Of a stretch of DNA of 64,000 nucleotides, positions 25,829 to 35,546 are shown piece by piece. Source of the stretch: Andreesenia sp964489735. Its GTDB lineage: Bacteria; Bacillota; Clostridia; Tissierellales; Gottschalkiaceae. The stretch is taken from positions 1-64,000 of the forward strand of contig CAZBAL010000003.1 of the NCBI GenBank assembly GCA_964489735.1, in the 5' to 3' direction. Position 1 is the first letter of the stretch. Every line of letters starts with the position of its first letter. The position numbers and the translations under genes were made by a program. The notes below the pieces were generated by a model. The model saw only the letters and a list, made by a program, of their open reading frames with translations, had not been told where the DNA came from and made no database searches.

Positions 25829-26641
25829 TTGGAAAGTAAACTAAAAAATAGATATATGGTTCCCTATATTCTCTGGATTATGCTATTTGTTATTGCTCCA
25901 ATATTATTAATAGGTTACAGATCTCTTTTTGATATAGATGGGAACCTGACACTCAGCAATTATAAAGAATATTTTTCTAATATGAACTATATTAAAATGA
26001 GTTTGAACTCAGTCCTTTATGCTCTGCTTATAACTTTATTTACACTTCTTATAAGCTATCCTACGGCATATTTTCTGAGTAAAACCAAGTACAAAAATCT
26101 TTTACTTTTATTTATTATTTTACCGACATGGATAAATTTACTGCTTAAAGCTTATGCTTTTATAGGTATTTTCGGTATAGATGGAGAATTGAATAATTTC
26201 CTTACTATGTTTGGAATAGGTCCTAAGCCTATACTGTTTACTGATTTCAGCTTTATTTTTGTTGCATGTTATATAGAAATTCCGTTTATGATAATACCTA
26301 TTTTCAACTCTATAGAAGATATAAACCCTTCATACATAGAAGCAAGCAGGGATTTAGGTGCAAATTCATGGACAACTTTCAGAAGAATTATATTTCCTCT
26401 TACAACAAGAGGAGTTAAAGCTGGAGTGCAGGCAGTATTCATACCTTCACTTTCCCTCTTCATGCTTACCAGACTTATTGGTGGTAACAGAGTAATCACC
26501 TTAGGTACAGCTATTGAGGAACATTTCCTGGTTACACAGAACTGGGGCATGGGTTCTACAATCGGTGTAGTATTGATTGGGGCTATGATAATACTTATGC
26601 TCGCTACTGGCGAAAAAGATTTAACTGGGAGGAATAGATGA
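25829..26641 (+). CDS. potB: Spermidine/putrescine ABC transporter permease PotB
   Basis: A 270-aa permease with six helices and the EAA-like coupling loop EASRDLGANSWTTFRRIIFPL. Start is TTG 25829 with GGGGTG upstream, 20 bp after potA. Its stop overlaps the potC start (ATGA). Confidence 0.94.
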   Translation: MESKLKNRYMVPYILWIMLFVIAPILLIGYRSLFDIDGNLTLSNYKEYFSNMNYIKMSLNSVLYALLITLFTLLISYPTAYFLSKTKYKNLLLLFIILPTWINLLLKAYAFIGIFGIDGELNNFLTMFGIGPKPILFTDFSFIFVACYIEIPFMIIPIFNSIEDINPSYIEASRDLGANSWTTFRRIIFPLTTRGVKAGVQAVFIPSLSLFMLTRLIGGNRVITLGTAIEEHFLVTQNWGMGSTIGVVLIGAMIILMLATGEKDLTGRNR

Positions 26642-27447
26642 TGAAAAGCAAATCGAAATTATTTGAAAGACTATATCTGTTAATCGTATTTTTAATCCTC
26701 TATCTTCCTATAATCTATCTGATAGTATTTTCTTTTAATGAAGAAGGTACTATGACTAGGTTCACAGGGTTCACTCTGGACTACTATAGAGAACTTTTCA
26801 ATGACAAAAGACTGCTTCTGATAGTTGCACAGACACTATTGCTAGCTCTTCTGTCATCACTTATAGCTACAGCAATAGGAACTTTTGGAGCCATGGGAAT
26901 CTATTTCACAAGGAATAGAAAAGCAAAGAACTCGCTTCTGAGTTTGAACAATGTTTTAATGGTGTCACCGGATGTAATCATAGGTTCTTCATTCCTGATT
27001 TTCTTCACAATACTTGGAATGAGCCTTGGGTTCGGATCGGTGCTCTTATCGCATATAGCTTTCAGTATTCCTATAGTAGTTCTAATGGTACTTCCTAGAA
27101 TGAACGAAATCAGTGAATCTGTATTTTTTGCCGCCAAGGATCTCGGTGCATCTCCTTGGCAGATTATCACAAGGGTTATTCTTCCAATGATAACTCCTGG
27201 GATTCTTGCAGGATTCTTTATGGCATTTACGTATTCACTGGATGATTTCGCTGTTACATTCTTTGTAACTGGAAGTGGATTCAGCACACTATCTGTTGAA
27301 ATCTACTCAAGAGCAAGACAGGGTGTTTCACTTTCTATAAACGCTCTTAGTGCATTGATGTTCATATTCTCTATGCTTTTAGTACTCGGCTACTATATAC
27401 TGAATATGAGAAATCAGTCTAAAAAAACAAAGGTGGTGACTAAATAA
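26638..27447 (+). CDS. potC: Spermidine/putrescine ABC transporter permease PotC
   Basis: 269 aa, six helices, coupling loop AAKDLGASPWQIITRVILPM. It overlaps potB by 4 bp (ATGA) and potD by 1 bp, consistent with translational coupling in one operon. Confidence 0.94.
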   Translation: MMKSKSKLFERLYLLIVFLILYLPIIYLIVFSFNEEGTMTRFTGFTLDYYRELFNDKRLLLIVAQTLLLALLSSLIATAIGTFGAMGIYFTRNRKAKNSLLSLNNVLMVSPDVIIGSSFLIFFTILGMSLGFGSVLLSHIAFSIPIVVLMVLPRMNEISESVFFAAKDLGASPWQIITRVILPMITPGILAGFFMAFTYSLDDFAVTFFVTGSGFSTLSVEIYSRARQGVSLSINALSALMFIFSMLLVLGYYILNMRNQSKKTKVVTK

Positions 27448-28520
27448 TGAAAACACTTATAAAACTCATATCTTTAGTCATTGCACTGTGCCTGCTGCTT
27501 TTCGGAATAATCTATGTTTCAGAACAGTCTTCAGGAAAAAAAGCCGGAAATACTGTCTATCTTTATAACTGGGGAGACTATATAGATCCTGAACTGATCA
27601 CTCAGTTTGAAGAGGAGAGCGGCTACAAGGTAATTTATGAGACTTTTGATTCTAATGAAGCAATGTACACTAAGATTGAACAGGGCGGAAATACTTATGA
27701 CTTAGCTATTCCGTCTGACTATATGATTGCTAAGATGATAAAAAAAGATATGCTGATTCCTCTTGATTATTCTAAAATCAAAGGAATCAAAAATATAGAT
27801 GAGAGATTTTTGGATCACAGTTTCGACAAGAAGAATAAATACTCAATTCCTTATTTCTGGGGGACTGTGGGTATTGTTTACAATGATAAATTTGTTGAAG
27901 ATGGTGAAATTGAGCACTGGGATGATCTTTGGAATCCGAAGTTCAAAAACAATATTATGCTTATCGATGGTGCTAGAGAAGTTTTAGGTTTCACTCTGAA
28001 CAGCATGGGCAAATCTCTAAATGAAACAGACGAAAAAGTGCTTAATCAGGCAGCAAGAAAACTTGATGACCTTGTGCCTAATGTTAGAGCTATTGTTGCT
28101 GATGAAATGAAGATGTATATGACCCAGGAAGAAGCAATGATAGGAGTTACATTTTCCGGTGAAGTAAGCGAGATGATGGATCACAATGAAAACCTTCAGT
28201 ACGTAGTTCCTGAGGAAGGCAGTAATATTTGGTTTGACAATATTGTCATCCCTAAAACGTCAAAGAACAGAGAAGGTGCTTATGAACTTATAAGCTTTCT
28301 TTTAAGACCTGATGTTGCGGCTCAGAATGCTGAGTACATTGGGTATGCGACACCTAACAAAGAAGCGATGAAACTGCTTCCCGAGGATGTTGTAGAGGAT
28401 GAGCAATTCTATCCATCTGAAGACACGGTATCTCATCTTGAAGTCTATGAAGATTTAGGCGTAAAGATGCTAGGAGTTTATAATGATCTTTTCTTAAGCT
28501 TTAAAATGCACAGAAAATAA
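27447..28520 (+). CDS. potD: Polyamine-binding protein PotD
   Basis: 357 aa. N-terminal hydrophobic segment (about residues 5-24) followed by the PotD fold: VYLYNWGDYIDPELITQFEE, DLAIPSDYMIAKM and PYFWGTVGIVYND, segments that surround the polyamine pocket. There is no Cys of a lipobox at the end of the hydrophobic stretch, so it is held by an uncleaved anchor or processed by signal peptidase I. Last gene of potABCD. Confidence 0.93.
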   Translation: MKTLIKLISLVIALCLLLFGIIYVSEQSSGKKAGNTVYLYNWGDYIDPELITQFEEESGYKVIYETFDSNEAMYTKIEQGGNTYDLAIPSDYMIAKMIKKDMLIPLDYSKIKGIKNIDERFLDHSFDKKNKYSIPYFWGTVGIVYNDKFVEDGEIEHWDDLWNPKFKNNIMLIDGAREVLGFTLNSMGKSLNETDEKVLNQAARKLDDLVPNVRAIVADEMKMYMTQEEAMIGVTFSGEVSEMMDHNENLQYVVPEEGSNIWFDNIVIPKTSKNREGAYELISFLLRPDVAAQNAEYIGYATPNKEAMKLLPEDVVEDEQFYPSEDTVSHLEVYEDLGVKMLGVYNDLFLSFKMHRK

Positions 28521-28581
28521 TAGAAAATAACAAAATGTGGTAAAATGTAACAGATAATATAGAATGAAAATATAGAATAAG

Positions 28582-28635
28582 AAAAAGTCAGCGATAAGGA
28601 TTTAATATTCAATCCAAACCGCTGACTTTTTTATT
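28582..28635. terminator. Bidirectional terminator between potD and gdhA
   Basis: A 12-bp stem AAAAAGTCAGCG (28582-28593) with 28620-28631, flanked by A and T runs, shared by the converging genes. Confidence 0.88.
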
Positions 28636-28636
28636 A

Positions 28637-29980
28637 TTAATAGATTCCCTGAGCGCTCATAGCTTCAGCTACTTTTAAGAATCCTGCAATATTTGCTCCT
28701 GCAAATAAGTTGTATCCATATCCATATTCTTTAGCCGCATTCGCTGCATTATCATGGATGTTTTTCATTATAAGCTTAAGTTTTTCATCAACTTCTTCTT
28801 CTGTCCAGCTTATTCTCATGCTGTTTTGAGTCATCTCTAGTGCTGATGTTGCAACCCCACCTGCATTTGCCGCTTTAGCAGGTCCTACAATAACTCCGTT
28901 TTCCTGAAGGTATTTTACAGCTTCAGCAGTTGTAGGCATATTTGCTCCCTCAACTAGATATTTAACTCCAGCAGCTACTATATCTTTTGCTTCCTTCATT
29001 CCTATTTCGTTTTGAGTTGCACAAGGCATTGCCATATCAGCCTTTACTGCCCAAGGCTTTTTACCTTCAAAGAATTCAACTCCGAATTTATCTGCAAAGT
29101 CTTTTACTTTATCTCTACAGCTTTCTCTCATCTCAACCATATAGTCAATCTTCTCTCCGCTTATTCCGTTTGGATCGTAGATATATCCGTCTGGTCCTGA
29201 AAGAGTGATTACTTTTGCTCCGAGTTCACTTGCTTTTTTAGCAACTCCCCAGGCAACATTTCCAAATCCTGAAATTGAGATTGTCTTTCCTTTTATACTG
29301 TCGACTTCATGGTTCAGTATCTCCTGTGCAAAATAAACTATACCATATCCTGTAGCTTCTGGTCTTATAAGTGATCCACCATAAGATAGTCCTTTTCCTG
29401 TGAACACTCCATTTTCAAAAGCACCTCTTAATCTTCTGTAGTATCCATACATATATCCTATCTCTCTAGCACCTACACCTATATCTCCAGCTGGCACGTC
29501 AACATCCGGTCCTATATGTCTATAAAGTTCTGCCATAAAACTTTCACAGAATCTTCTGATTTCTCCGTCTGATTTACCTCTAGCATCGAAATCCGCACCA
29601 CCTTTACCTCCTCCTATCGGAAGACCTGTAAGTGCATTTTTGAATATCTGCTCAAATCCTAAGAACTTTAGAATGCTTAAATTTACTGTAGGATGGAATC
29701 TGATTCCGCCTTTGTAAGGTCCTATTGATCCATTGAACTGAACTCTGAATCCACGGTTTACCTGTACATTTCCTTCATCATCTACCCATGGAACCTTAAA
29801 TATTATCGCTCTTTCTGGCTCTGTAATTCTTCCTAAGATATTTTCGTCTCTCCACTTAGGGTTTTTTTCTAGAACAGCTTCTAGCGAATAAAGAACTTCT
29901 TCAGCAGCTTGTAAAAACTCCGGTTCATGAGAGTTTCTATCTTCCATAGCCTCAATTACGCTCTGTATATAATCTTTCAT
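28637..29980 (-). CDS. gdhA: Glutamate dehydrogenase
   Basis: Interconverts glutamate with 2-oxoglutarate and ammonia. 447 aa, the usual hexameric GDH length, starting at ATG 29980 behind AGGAGG (a longer in-frame extension to 30016 lacks a Shine-Dalgarno). The substrate-site lysines are in PYKGGIRFHP and LPIGGGKGG, with catalytic DVPAGDIGVGAREIGYMYG and the Rossmann loop SGFGNVAWG. Coenzyme preference is not settled by eye. In an amino-acid fermenter it provides 2-oxoglutarate and ammonia; Rex lies next to it. Confidence 0.96.
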   Translation of the reverse strand: MKDYIQSVIEAMEDRNSHEPEFLQAAEEVLYSLEAVLEKNPKWRDENILGRITEPERAIIFKVPWVDDEGNVQVNRGFRVQFNGSIGPYKGGIRFHPTVNLSILKFLGFEQIFKNALTGLPIGGGKGGADFDARGKSDGEIRRFCESFMAELYRHIGPDVDVPAGDIGVGAREIGYMYGYYRRLRGAFENGVFTGKGLSYGGSLIRPEATGYGIVYFAQEILNHEVDSIKGKTISISGFGNVAWGVAKKASELGAKVITLSGPDGYIYDPNGISGEKIDYMVEMRESCRDKVKDFADKFGVEFFEGKKPWAVKADMAMPCATQNEIGMKEAKDIVAAGVKYLVEGANMPTTAEAVKYLQENGVIVGPAKAANAGGVATSALEMTQNSMRISWTEEEVDEKLKLIMKNIHDNAANAAKEYGYGYNLFAGANIAGFLKVAEAMSAQGIY

Positions 29981-30129
29981 ATCCTGATTCCTCCTATTTC
30001 TTAACAAGATTATCAAACAATCCCATATTCAAATAAAATAAATAATATAATATGACAATAGGATAGTTCAGATAAAACTTTGTTAAATATTGTTTATCTT
30101 ATTTATTATAAACGAACATTTTAAAAAAA

Positions 30130-30762
30130 TCAATCATTATTGTTCAGCATAAATACAAGTGCAAGTAAACTCTCACTCAAATGAATGCTTTCTACTACAA
30201 CATCATCCGGCGTTTTCAAATCTACTGGAGCAAAATTCCAGATTGATTTTATCCCGTTGGCTATAACCCTGTCTGCAACTTCCTGTGCATCTTCTTTTGG
30301 TGTCGTTATTACAGCTATCTCAATATTTCTCTCTTTACAGAAATCTTCTAAATCATATAAATCATAAATATTTATATCCCTTATTTTAAAACCTACAAGC
30401 CTTGGATTCTTCTCAAATATTCCAACGATATTCAGTCCAGCCTGGTCAAAGTCCTTATAGTTTGCAATTGACTGACCTAAGTTTCCCGCTCCAATTATTA
30501 TTCCATCATGCTGTCTGTCTATCCCTATTATACTTCCAAGTTGTTTATGTAGTTCCTCTATATTGTATCCATAGCCCTGCTGCCCAAATCCCCCAAAGTT
30601 ATTGAAATCCTGTCTTATCTGAGAAGCTGTGAATCCAGTCAACTTGCTCAGTTCATACGAGGATATTCTTCTTATATCCTTGCTCTTAAGCTCGGATAAA
30701 TATCTGTAGTACTTTGGTAATCTTCTGATGACGGCCATGGAAACTTTTTTGTTTTTATTCAT
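30130..30762 (-). CDS. rex: Redox-sensing transcriptional repressor Rex
   Basis: NADH/NAD+-responsive repressor of fermentation genes. 210 aa (normal) from ATG 30762, with GGGTGG upstream; the upstream frame to 30912 is not coding by spacing or family length. N-terminal winged helix (ISSYELSKLTGFTASQIRQDFNNFGGFGQQGYGY) and Rossmann domain with GAGNLGQSI, then the C-terminal helix that swaps between subunits. It stands alone beside gdhA. Confidence 0.95.
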   Translation of the reverse strand: MNKNKKVSMAVIRRLPKYYRYLSELKSKDIRRISSYELSKLTGFTASQIRQDFNNFGGFGQQGYGYNIEELHKQLGSIIGIDRQHDGIIIGAGNLGQSIANYKDFDQAGLNIVGIFEKNPRLVGFKIRDINIYDLYDLEDFCKERNIEIAVITTPKEDAQEVADRVIANGIKSIWNFAPVDLKTPDDVVVESIHLSESLLALVFMLNNND

Positions 30763-31033
30763 ATCTTTCCACCCATTTCTTATGGTTATAGATTGTTCTA
30801 AAATTCCATCAAAAAAGTATAGCAATAAGCCATATCCTAATTGTTTCTTATCCTTTATTTTATTCCAAATATTCAAAGGTGTCAATATTATTGAATTACC
30901 GTAATTCCTCAATTACACCAACTGTAATTATTGATTTTGAACTGACTTATTGATACAATTTTCATATCAATAAATTTTTATCAATCGAAATGAAAACTGA
31001 AATTAATTTAGTAATTTAAGGAAGTGCTTTTAC

Positions 31034-32953
31034 ATGATAGTCTTATCATTGAACAATATATCAAAATCATACATAGTAGATAAAATACTGGATGATGTAA
31101 CTTTTTCTATAAACGAAGGAGATAAGGTTGGTCTTGTCGGCTTAAATGGAGCTGGGAAGTCGACTCTATTCAATATAATAGCTGATGAACTCTCGCCAGA
31201 CGATGGAACGGTTAATATCCCAAAGAATTACAGAGTTTCTCTCTTAGAGCAGCATCTATTTGATGATGAAAGTAAAACGATCTATAACGAACTTCTAGAT
31301 GTTTTTAAATATCTTGAAGATATGGAGAATGAACTTAGAGTTCTGGAAACTGAAATTACGAAACAAAGTGAAAACCCCAACTCCAAAGCATTTGAAAATC
31401 TTATGAACAAATATGCTACTCTATCCGAAAAATTCCAAGAAAAAAACGGGTACGGATACAAGAGTGAAATAAGAGGTGTATTGAGAGGTCTTGGTTTTTC
31501 TGAAGATGAGTTTGTTAAGAAAATATCTGAACTTTCTGGCGGTCAGAAAGCTCGGGTTTCCCTTGGTAAAATACTTCTTGAAAATCCTGAAATACTGCTT
31601 TTGGATGAGCCTACCAACCATTTGGATATAGAAGCTATTGACTGGCTTGAAAAATATATCAAGGACTACAGAGGTACTGTAATAGTCATTTCTCACGATA
31701 GATATTTTCTTGATAACTCGATATCAAGAGTTCTTCACTTAGAAAACAGGAAAGTAAATCTTTACAATGGAAATTATTCTGATTTTATAAAGAAACGTAA
31801 GGCGAATCTAGACTCTCTTAAAAAACAGTATGACAATCAGCAAAAAGAGATAGCAAGACAGGAAGCCATGATTAAGAAGTTTGAACAGTTTAACGGTCAG
31901 AGGTTTGTAAAACTTGTTAAGAGCAGACAGAAAATGCTCGATAAGATAAAGAGAATGGATGACCCCGAGGTGAGCAGTAAAAGGGCTAGCATAAGGTTTG
32001 AACCATCTATTCAGAGTGGAAACGATGTTCTATCTCTTAAAAACTTATCAGTCGGATACGAAAAAGACTCTCCTCTTTTTGAAAAGATAGATGCAGATGT
32101 TTATAAGGGAGATCATATAGGCATAATAGGTCCCAATGGTATTGGAAAAACCTCACTGATTAAATCAATCCAAGGAATTATAGAGCCTATAGAAGGTGAT
32201 ATCAGTATAGGTCACAATGTCAATATTGGATATTTTGACCAGGAACAGACCAATATAAACGAGGACAATATCGTCCTGGATGAGATATGGGATGAATATC
32301 CAAATCTTACCCACACAGAAATCAGAAACCTTTTAGCAAGATTCTTATTCATAGGTGATGACATATATAAAGAGATTTCAGCATTGAGTGGTGGAGAAAA
32401 AAGCCGTCTTTCTCTTCTTAAACTTATGCTCTCAAAAACTAACTTCCTTCTTATGGATGAGCCTACAAACCATCTGGATATAGACTCTAAAGAGGTATTA
32501 GAGGATGCTATATCAAACTACGACGGAACTGTAATAGTAATATCTCACGACAGATATTTTCTAAATAAGATATCTGATAAAATCTGGGAACTGACATCCG
32601 AAGGTTTAAAAGAATATCTCGGAAATTATTCATATTATCTAGAGAAAAAAGACAGAGAAAATATGAAAGAAGAAGAAACTGAAAGTGAACTTACAAAAAC
32701 ACAGTTAAATGCTCAAAGAAAAAAAGAGCGTGAGCAGCAGAAAGAAGCTCAGAAAGAGAGAAGAAAAGCAAAAGAGCTTGAAAAGAAAATCTCAGAATAT
32801 GAATCGGAAATTTCTGAACTGGAACAGCTCTCTTTTAATCCGGAAGTATATTCGGATCATGAAAAAATTGTTGAACTCAACAATGAGATAGAATCTAAAA
32901 AAAGTGCTCTCAATGATATATATGAACAGTGGATTGAGCTGACAGATAATTAG
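31034..32953 (+). CDS. ABC-F family ATPase (YdiF/Uup-like)
   Basis: A 639-aa soluble twin-ABC protein that acts on the ribosome. Domain 1: Walker A GLNGAGKST, signature LSGGQKARVSL, Walker B ILLLDEPTNHLD. The interdomain helical linker is at about 245-320. Domain 2: GPNGIGKTS, LSGGEKSRLSL, LLMDEPTNHLD. A charged C-terminal coiled coil (about 545-635) is typical of YdiF/Uup translation factors rather than antibiotic-resistance ABC-Fs, whose linkers are longer; a housekeeping translation role is more likely. AAGGAAG precedes ATG 31034. Confidence 0.92.
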   Translation: MIVLSLNNISKSYIVDKILDDVTFSINEGDKVGLVGLNGAGKSTLFNIIADELSPDDGTVNIPKNYRVSLLEQHLFDDESKTIYNELLDVFKYLEDMENELRVLETEITKQSENPNSKAFENLMNKYATLSEKFQEKNGYGYKSEIRGVLRGLGFSEDEFVKKISELSGGQKARVSLGKILLENPEILLLDEPTNHLDIEAIDWLEKYIKDYRGTVIVISHDRYFLDNSISRVLHLENRKVNLYNGNYSDFIKKRKANLDSLKKQYDNQQKEIARQEAMIKKFEQFNGQRFVKLVKSRQKMLDKIKRMDDPEVSSKRASIRFEPSIQSGNDVLSLKNLSVGYEKDSPLFEKIDADVYKGDHIGIIGPNGIGKTSLIKSIQGIIEPIEGDISIGHNVNIGYFDQEQTNINEDNIVLDEIWDEYPNLTHTEIRNLLARFLFIGDDIYKEISALSGGEKSRLSLLKLMLSKTNFLLMDEPTNHLDIDSKEVLEDAISNYDGTVIVISHDRYFLNKISDKIWELTSEGLKEYLGNYSYYLEKKDRENMKEEETESELTKTQLNAQRKKEREQQKEAQKERRKAKELEKKISEYESEISELEQLSFNPEVYSDHEKIVELNNEIESKKSALNDIYEQWIELTDN

Positions 32954-32965
32954 TTCGTAAACTCC

Positions 32966-33016
32966 ACAAAAAAAGACATATCAGTTTGGTTTTCTAGACT
33001 GATATGTCTTTTTTGT
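32966..33016. terminator. Bidirectional terminator after the ABC-F gene
   Basis: A 16-bp stem AAAAAGACATATCAGT with its complement at 32998-33013, flanked by A and T runs, between two converging genes. Confidence 0.88.
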
Positions 33017-33052
33017 CCTTTTAATAGCTTAATATTTGTTTCTGTTCAAATC

Positions 33053-34378
33053 CTACTGCGGATTGTATATTCTGAAGTTGGACTTCACAGTTTTTATATC
33101 CGTTTCATCTTCATTGTTAGAATCTGCAAGTACGTAAACTCTGCTTCCAGATTTAAATATGATCTCCTTATCTTTTGTCTCTTCAGAAGGAGTTCTCTGC
33201 CATTCTGCTAAACTATATACTTCCATAGTTATTTTATTAGAATAGTTGTCCTGTTCATCGTAAGAGTCAAACATAACTATGTTTTTATCTGAATCTTCCG
33301 CTCTCTTCTCTCTAACATCCAGATTATCTCCCCAGACATTCGGAATTTTGAATGTAAATTCATTATCTTCACTGGTATACTCTTTCTGGATATTCACAAA
33401 TTCATCATCTTCATTCATTGTAAACCAGTTAGTTATTAGCGGCTTGCTTCCCAGATCTAAATTTTCTCCACTTCTGGTTTCTGTTAGCACAGGTATTTCC
33501 AGAATCTTATCTCCATTGATATCCTGAATATCTACATATCTTGAGTTAATCACACTATCTTCCCCATTGAACAGTTTTAGAGACTGTAATGCTCCATCCT
33601 CTAAGGTATAGAGACTTATCTCTCCTTTATTGTCTTCAAGCTTCTTTTGAAGGAAGAATGCATTTTTAACTTTCGAAAGTTTTCCCATCTTAACGCTCAC
33701 CTTATCATCTATATCACCTAAAACCACTTTGCTCGTTTTTATATCATTTTCATCAGTGAAATTATAAGCATTCAGTGAAAGTGTATTTGTATTAGGATCT
33801 TTTTTTGTTAAAACCAGGAGCGAACAGCATGTTTTATCAAAAGAATCTATGAACATTCTCTCATAGTTGTCTGTAAATATTTCTCTGTAACCCAATCTGT
33901 TTCTTTTAAAGGCTATTACACCTTTAGTAGTGTTCTTACTCATGCTTATTCCTATAACGACCTCTTCTTCACCATCTTTGTCAAGGTCTTTGAGCCTGAT
34001 CTCATCAAATGAGTCTCCAATCATTTTTATATCCTGCACTTCAACCCACTTATTATCTTGCTTTTCAAGTATTAAAATCCCTAAAGGTTTGTTTGATTTA
34101 GTATCCTTGTAGGGCATAACTATTCTGTTTTTCGATTCATTCTTAGCATACTCTGAATCTCCTAACCCCTCATCTTCTTTTACTACATTCAAAAGTTCAG
34201 TAGTATCGCTCACTTGAGCTTCTAAAGCTTCTTTGAACCTAGGATCTGAAGATGAGAGCCTCCCATCTATTACGATAGATTTATTATCAAAGTAGTAGTA
34301 AACAATTATAGCAAGTATAGCGATAATTGAAATTCCCAAAATAATATACCTACTACCCAGATTTTTTAATCTGTCCAA
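33053..34378 (-). CDS. Membrane-anchored protein with FG-GAP/VCBS-like repeats
   Basis: 441 aa with one N-terminal membrane helix (about residues 11-28, no lipobox), so most of the protein is outside the cell. The ectodomain has Ca2+-loop-like Asp-rich repeats, DLDKDGEEEVVIG and DINGDKILEIPVLTE, typical of FG-GAP/VCBS beta-propeller blades. The C-terminal ~100 residues look like a separate beta domain. Function unknown. It begins 2 bp after the tsaD stop, so it is co-transcribed with tsaD although the two have no obvious link. Confidence 0.7.
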   Translation of the reverse strand: MDRLKNLGSRYIILGISIIAILAIIVYYYFDNKSIVIDGRLSSSDPRFKEALEAQVSDTTELLNVVKEDEGLGDSEYAKNESKNRIVMPYKDTKSNKPLGILILEKQDNKWVEVQDIKMIGDSFDEIRLKDLDKDGEEEVVIGISMSKNTTKGVIAFKRNRLGYREIFTDNYERMFIDSFDKTCCSLLVLTKKDPNTNTLSLNAYNFTDENDIKTSKVVLGDIDDKVSVKMGKLSKVKNAFFLQKKLEDNKGEISLYTLEDGALQSLKLFNGEDSVINSRYVDIQDINGDKILEIPVLTETRSGENLDLGSKPLITNWFTMNEDDEFVNIQKEYTSEDNEFTFKIPNVWGDNLDVREKRAEDSDKNIVMFDSYDEQDNYSNKITMEVYSLAEWQRTPSEETKDKEIIFKSGSRVYVLADSNNEDETDIKTVKSNFRIYNPQ

Positions 34379-34380
34379 TT

Positions 34381-35403
34381 TTATCTTCCTCTCAGTTTAA
34401 GGTTTGAAACCGCATTTAGGTCCATACTACCATCAATACCCCTAATGAAGTTATAATATGCAACAGATCCTATCATTGCAGCATTATCCGTGCATAATTT
34501 TATTGAAGGAATTTTCAATTCAATACCCTCTTCTGAACATCTTTTTTCCATAAGCTTTCTAAGTCCTGAGTTAGCTGCTACACCACCTGCTACTACAATA
34601 GTCTTCATTCCGGTCTCTTTAGCAGCTCTTATAGTCTTTTCAACTAAAACCTCTGTTGCAGCGGCCTGAAATGATGCAGCTACATTCTCTTTTGATATTT
34701 CTATATTTTTCTGTTTCTGACTGTTAACATAATTTAGAACTGATGATTTAAGTCCACTGAAACTGAAATCAAAATCATCATCTTTAATCTTCACTCTGGG
34801 AAAATTGATTGATTCAGGGTCTCCTTGACTTGCTAGTCTGTCAATTTCAGGACCACCTGGGTATCCTAATCCAATTGTCCTGGCTACTTTATCAAATGCT
34901 TCTCCAACCGCATCATCTAATGTTCCACCTAGCAATTCATAGTCTCCATAATCAAATAAGTTCACTATATTTGTATGCCCCCCTGAAACTATTAAGCAGG
35001 TAAACGGAGGCTTCAAATCAGGGTCTTCTATGAAGTTAGCATAAATATGCCCCTCAATATGGTTTACCGGCGTCAATGGTATATCTTTAGCAAGTGCTAT
35101 TGCTTTTGCTGCTGAAACACCTACCAATAATGCTCCTACTAATCCCGGACCATAAGTAACTCCTATATTGTCTATATCGTCAAGTGTTTTTCCACTCTCT
35201 TTTAATGCTTTGTCAATAATCGGTATTATAGACTCAATATGTTTCCTGGAAGCTATTTCCGGAACAACTCCTCCATATTCCTTGTGTATATCTATTTGCG
35301 AAGATATTATGCTAGAAAGTACTTTTCTTCCATTTTCTATAACTGCTACTGCAGTTTCATCACAAGAGCTTTCTATAGCCAGTGTAATTATATTTTTCTC
35401 CAT
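34381..35403 (-). CDS. tsaD: tRNA N6-adenosine threonylcarbamoyltransferase TsaD
   Basis: Transfers the threonylcarbamoyl group to A37 of ANN-decoding tRNAs (t6A). 340 aa of the Kae1/Gcp family: ESSCDETA near the N terminus, metal-binding NHIEGHIYA (HxxxH), GPGLVGALLVG and the C-terminal TDNAAMIG. I prefer ATG 35403 (GGTGA upstream); ATG 35415 is possible. Its partners tsaE and tsaB lie 2-3 kb upstream on the same strand. Confidence 0.96.
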   Translation of the reverse strand: MEKNIITLAIESSCDETAVAVIENGRKVLSSIISSQIDIHKEYGGVVPEIASRKHIESIIPIIDKALKESGKTLDDIDNIGVTYGPGLVGALLVGVSAAKAIALAKDIPLTPVNHIEGHIYANFIEDPDLKPPFTCLIVSGGHTNIVNLFDYGDYELLGGTLDDAVGEAFDKVARTIGLGYPGGPEIDRLASQGDPESINFPRVKIKDDDFDFSFSGLKSSVLNYVNSQKQKNIEISKENVAASFQAAATEVLVEKTIRAAKETGMKTIVVAGGVAANSGLRKLMEKRCSEEGIELKIPSIKLCTDNAAMIGSVAYYNFIRGIDGSMDLNAVSNLKLRGR

Positions 35404-35463
35404 CTTTTTCACCATCCCGTATATCTTAATTTTAACATATACCTATAAACTTGTTCAATTACA

Positions 35464-35496
35464 AAGAAAAAAGATGCCCTTTAACCTAGGCATCTG
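35464..35496 (-). terminator. Terminator of the 35547-36503 gene
   Basis: AGATGCC pairs with GGCATCT around a 10-nt loop, followed on the minus strand by six Ts. Confidence 0.75.
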
Positions 35497-35546
35497 ATTT
35501 ATTATATATTTCATAAAATCTATCTTTAAAATTCCAATACTATCAA

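Noticed and set aside
28987..29208. Open frames on the plus strand inside gdhA, and similar antisense frames across groEL, tsaD and potABCD
   Set aside because: They mirror the codon pattern of the real genes, lack ribosome-binding sites and have implausible compositions.
29981..30129. Rex operator upstream of gdhA
   Set aside because: Only isolated half sites (TTGTTAA, TTTAACAA) are present, not the full TTGTTAA-N4-TTAACAA palindrome.
30763..30912. 50-residue N-terminal extension of Rex
   Set aside because: Family members are ~210 aa, and ATG 30762 has a Shine-Dalgarno while the extension does not.
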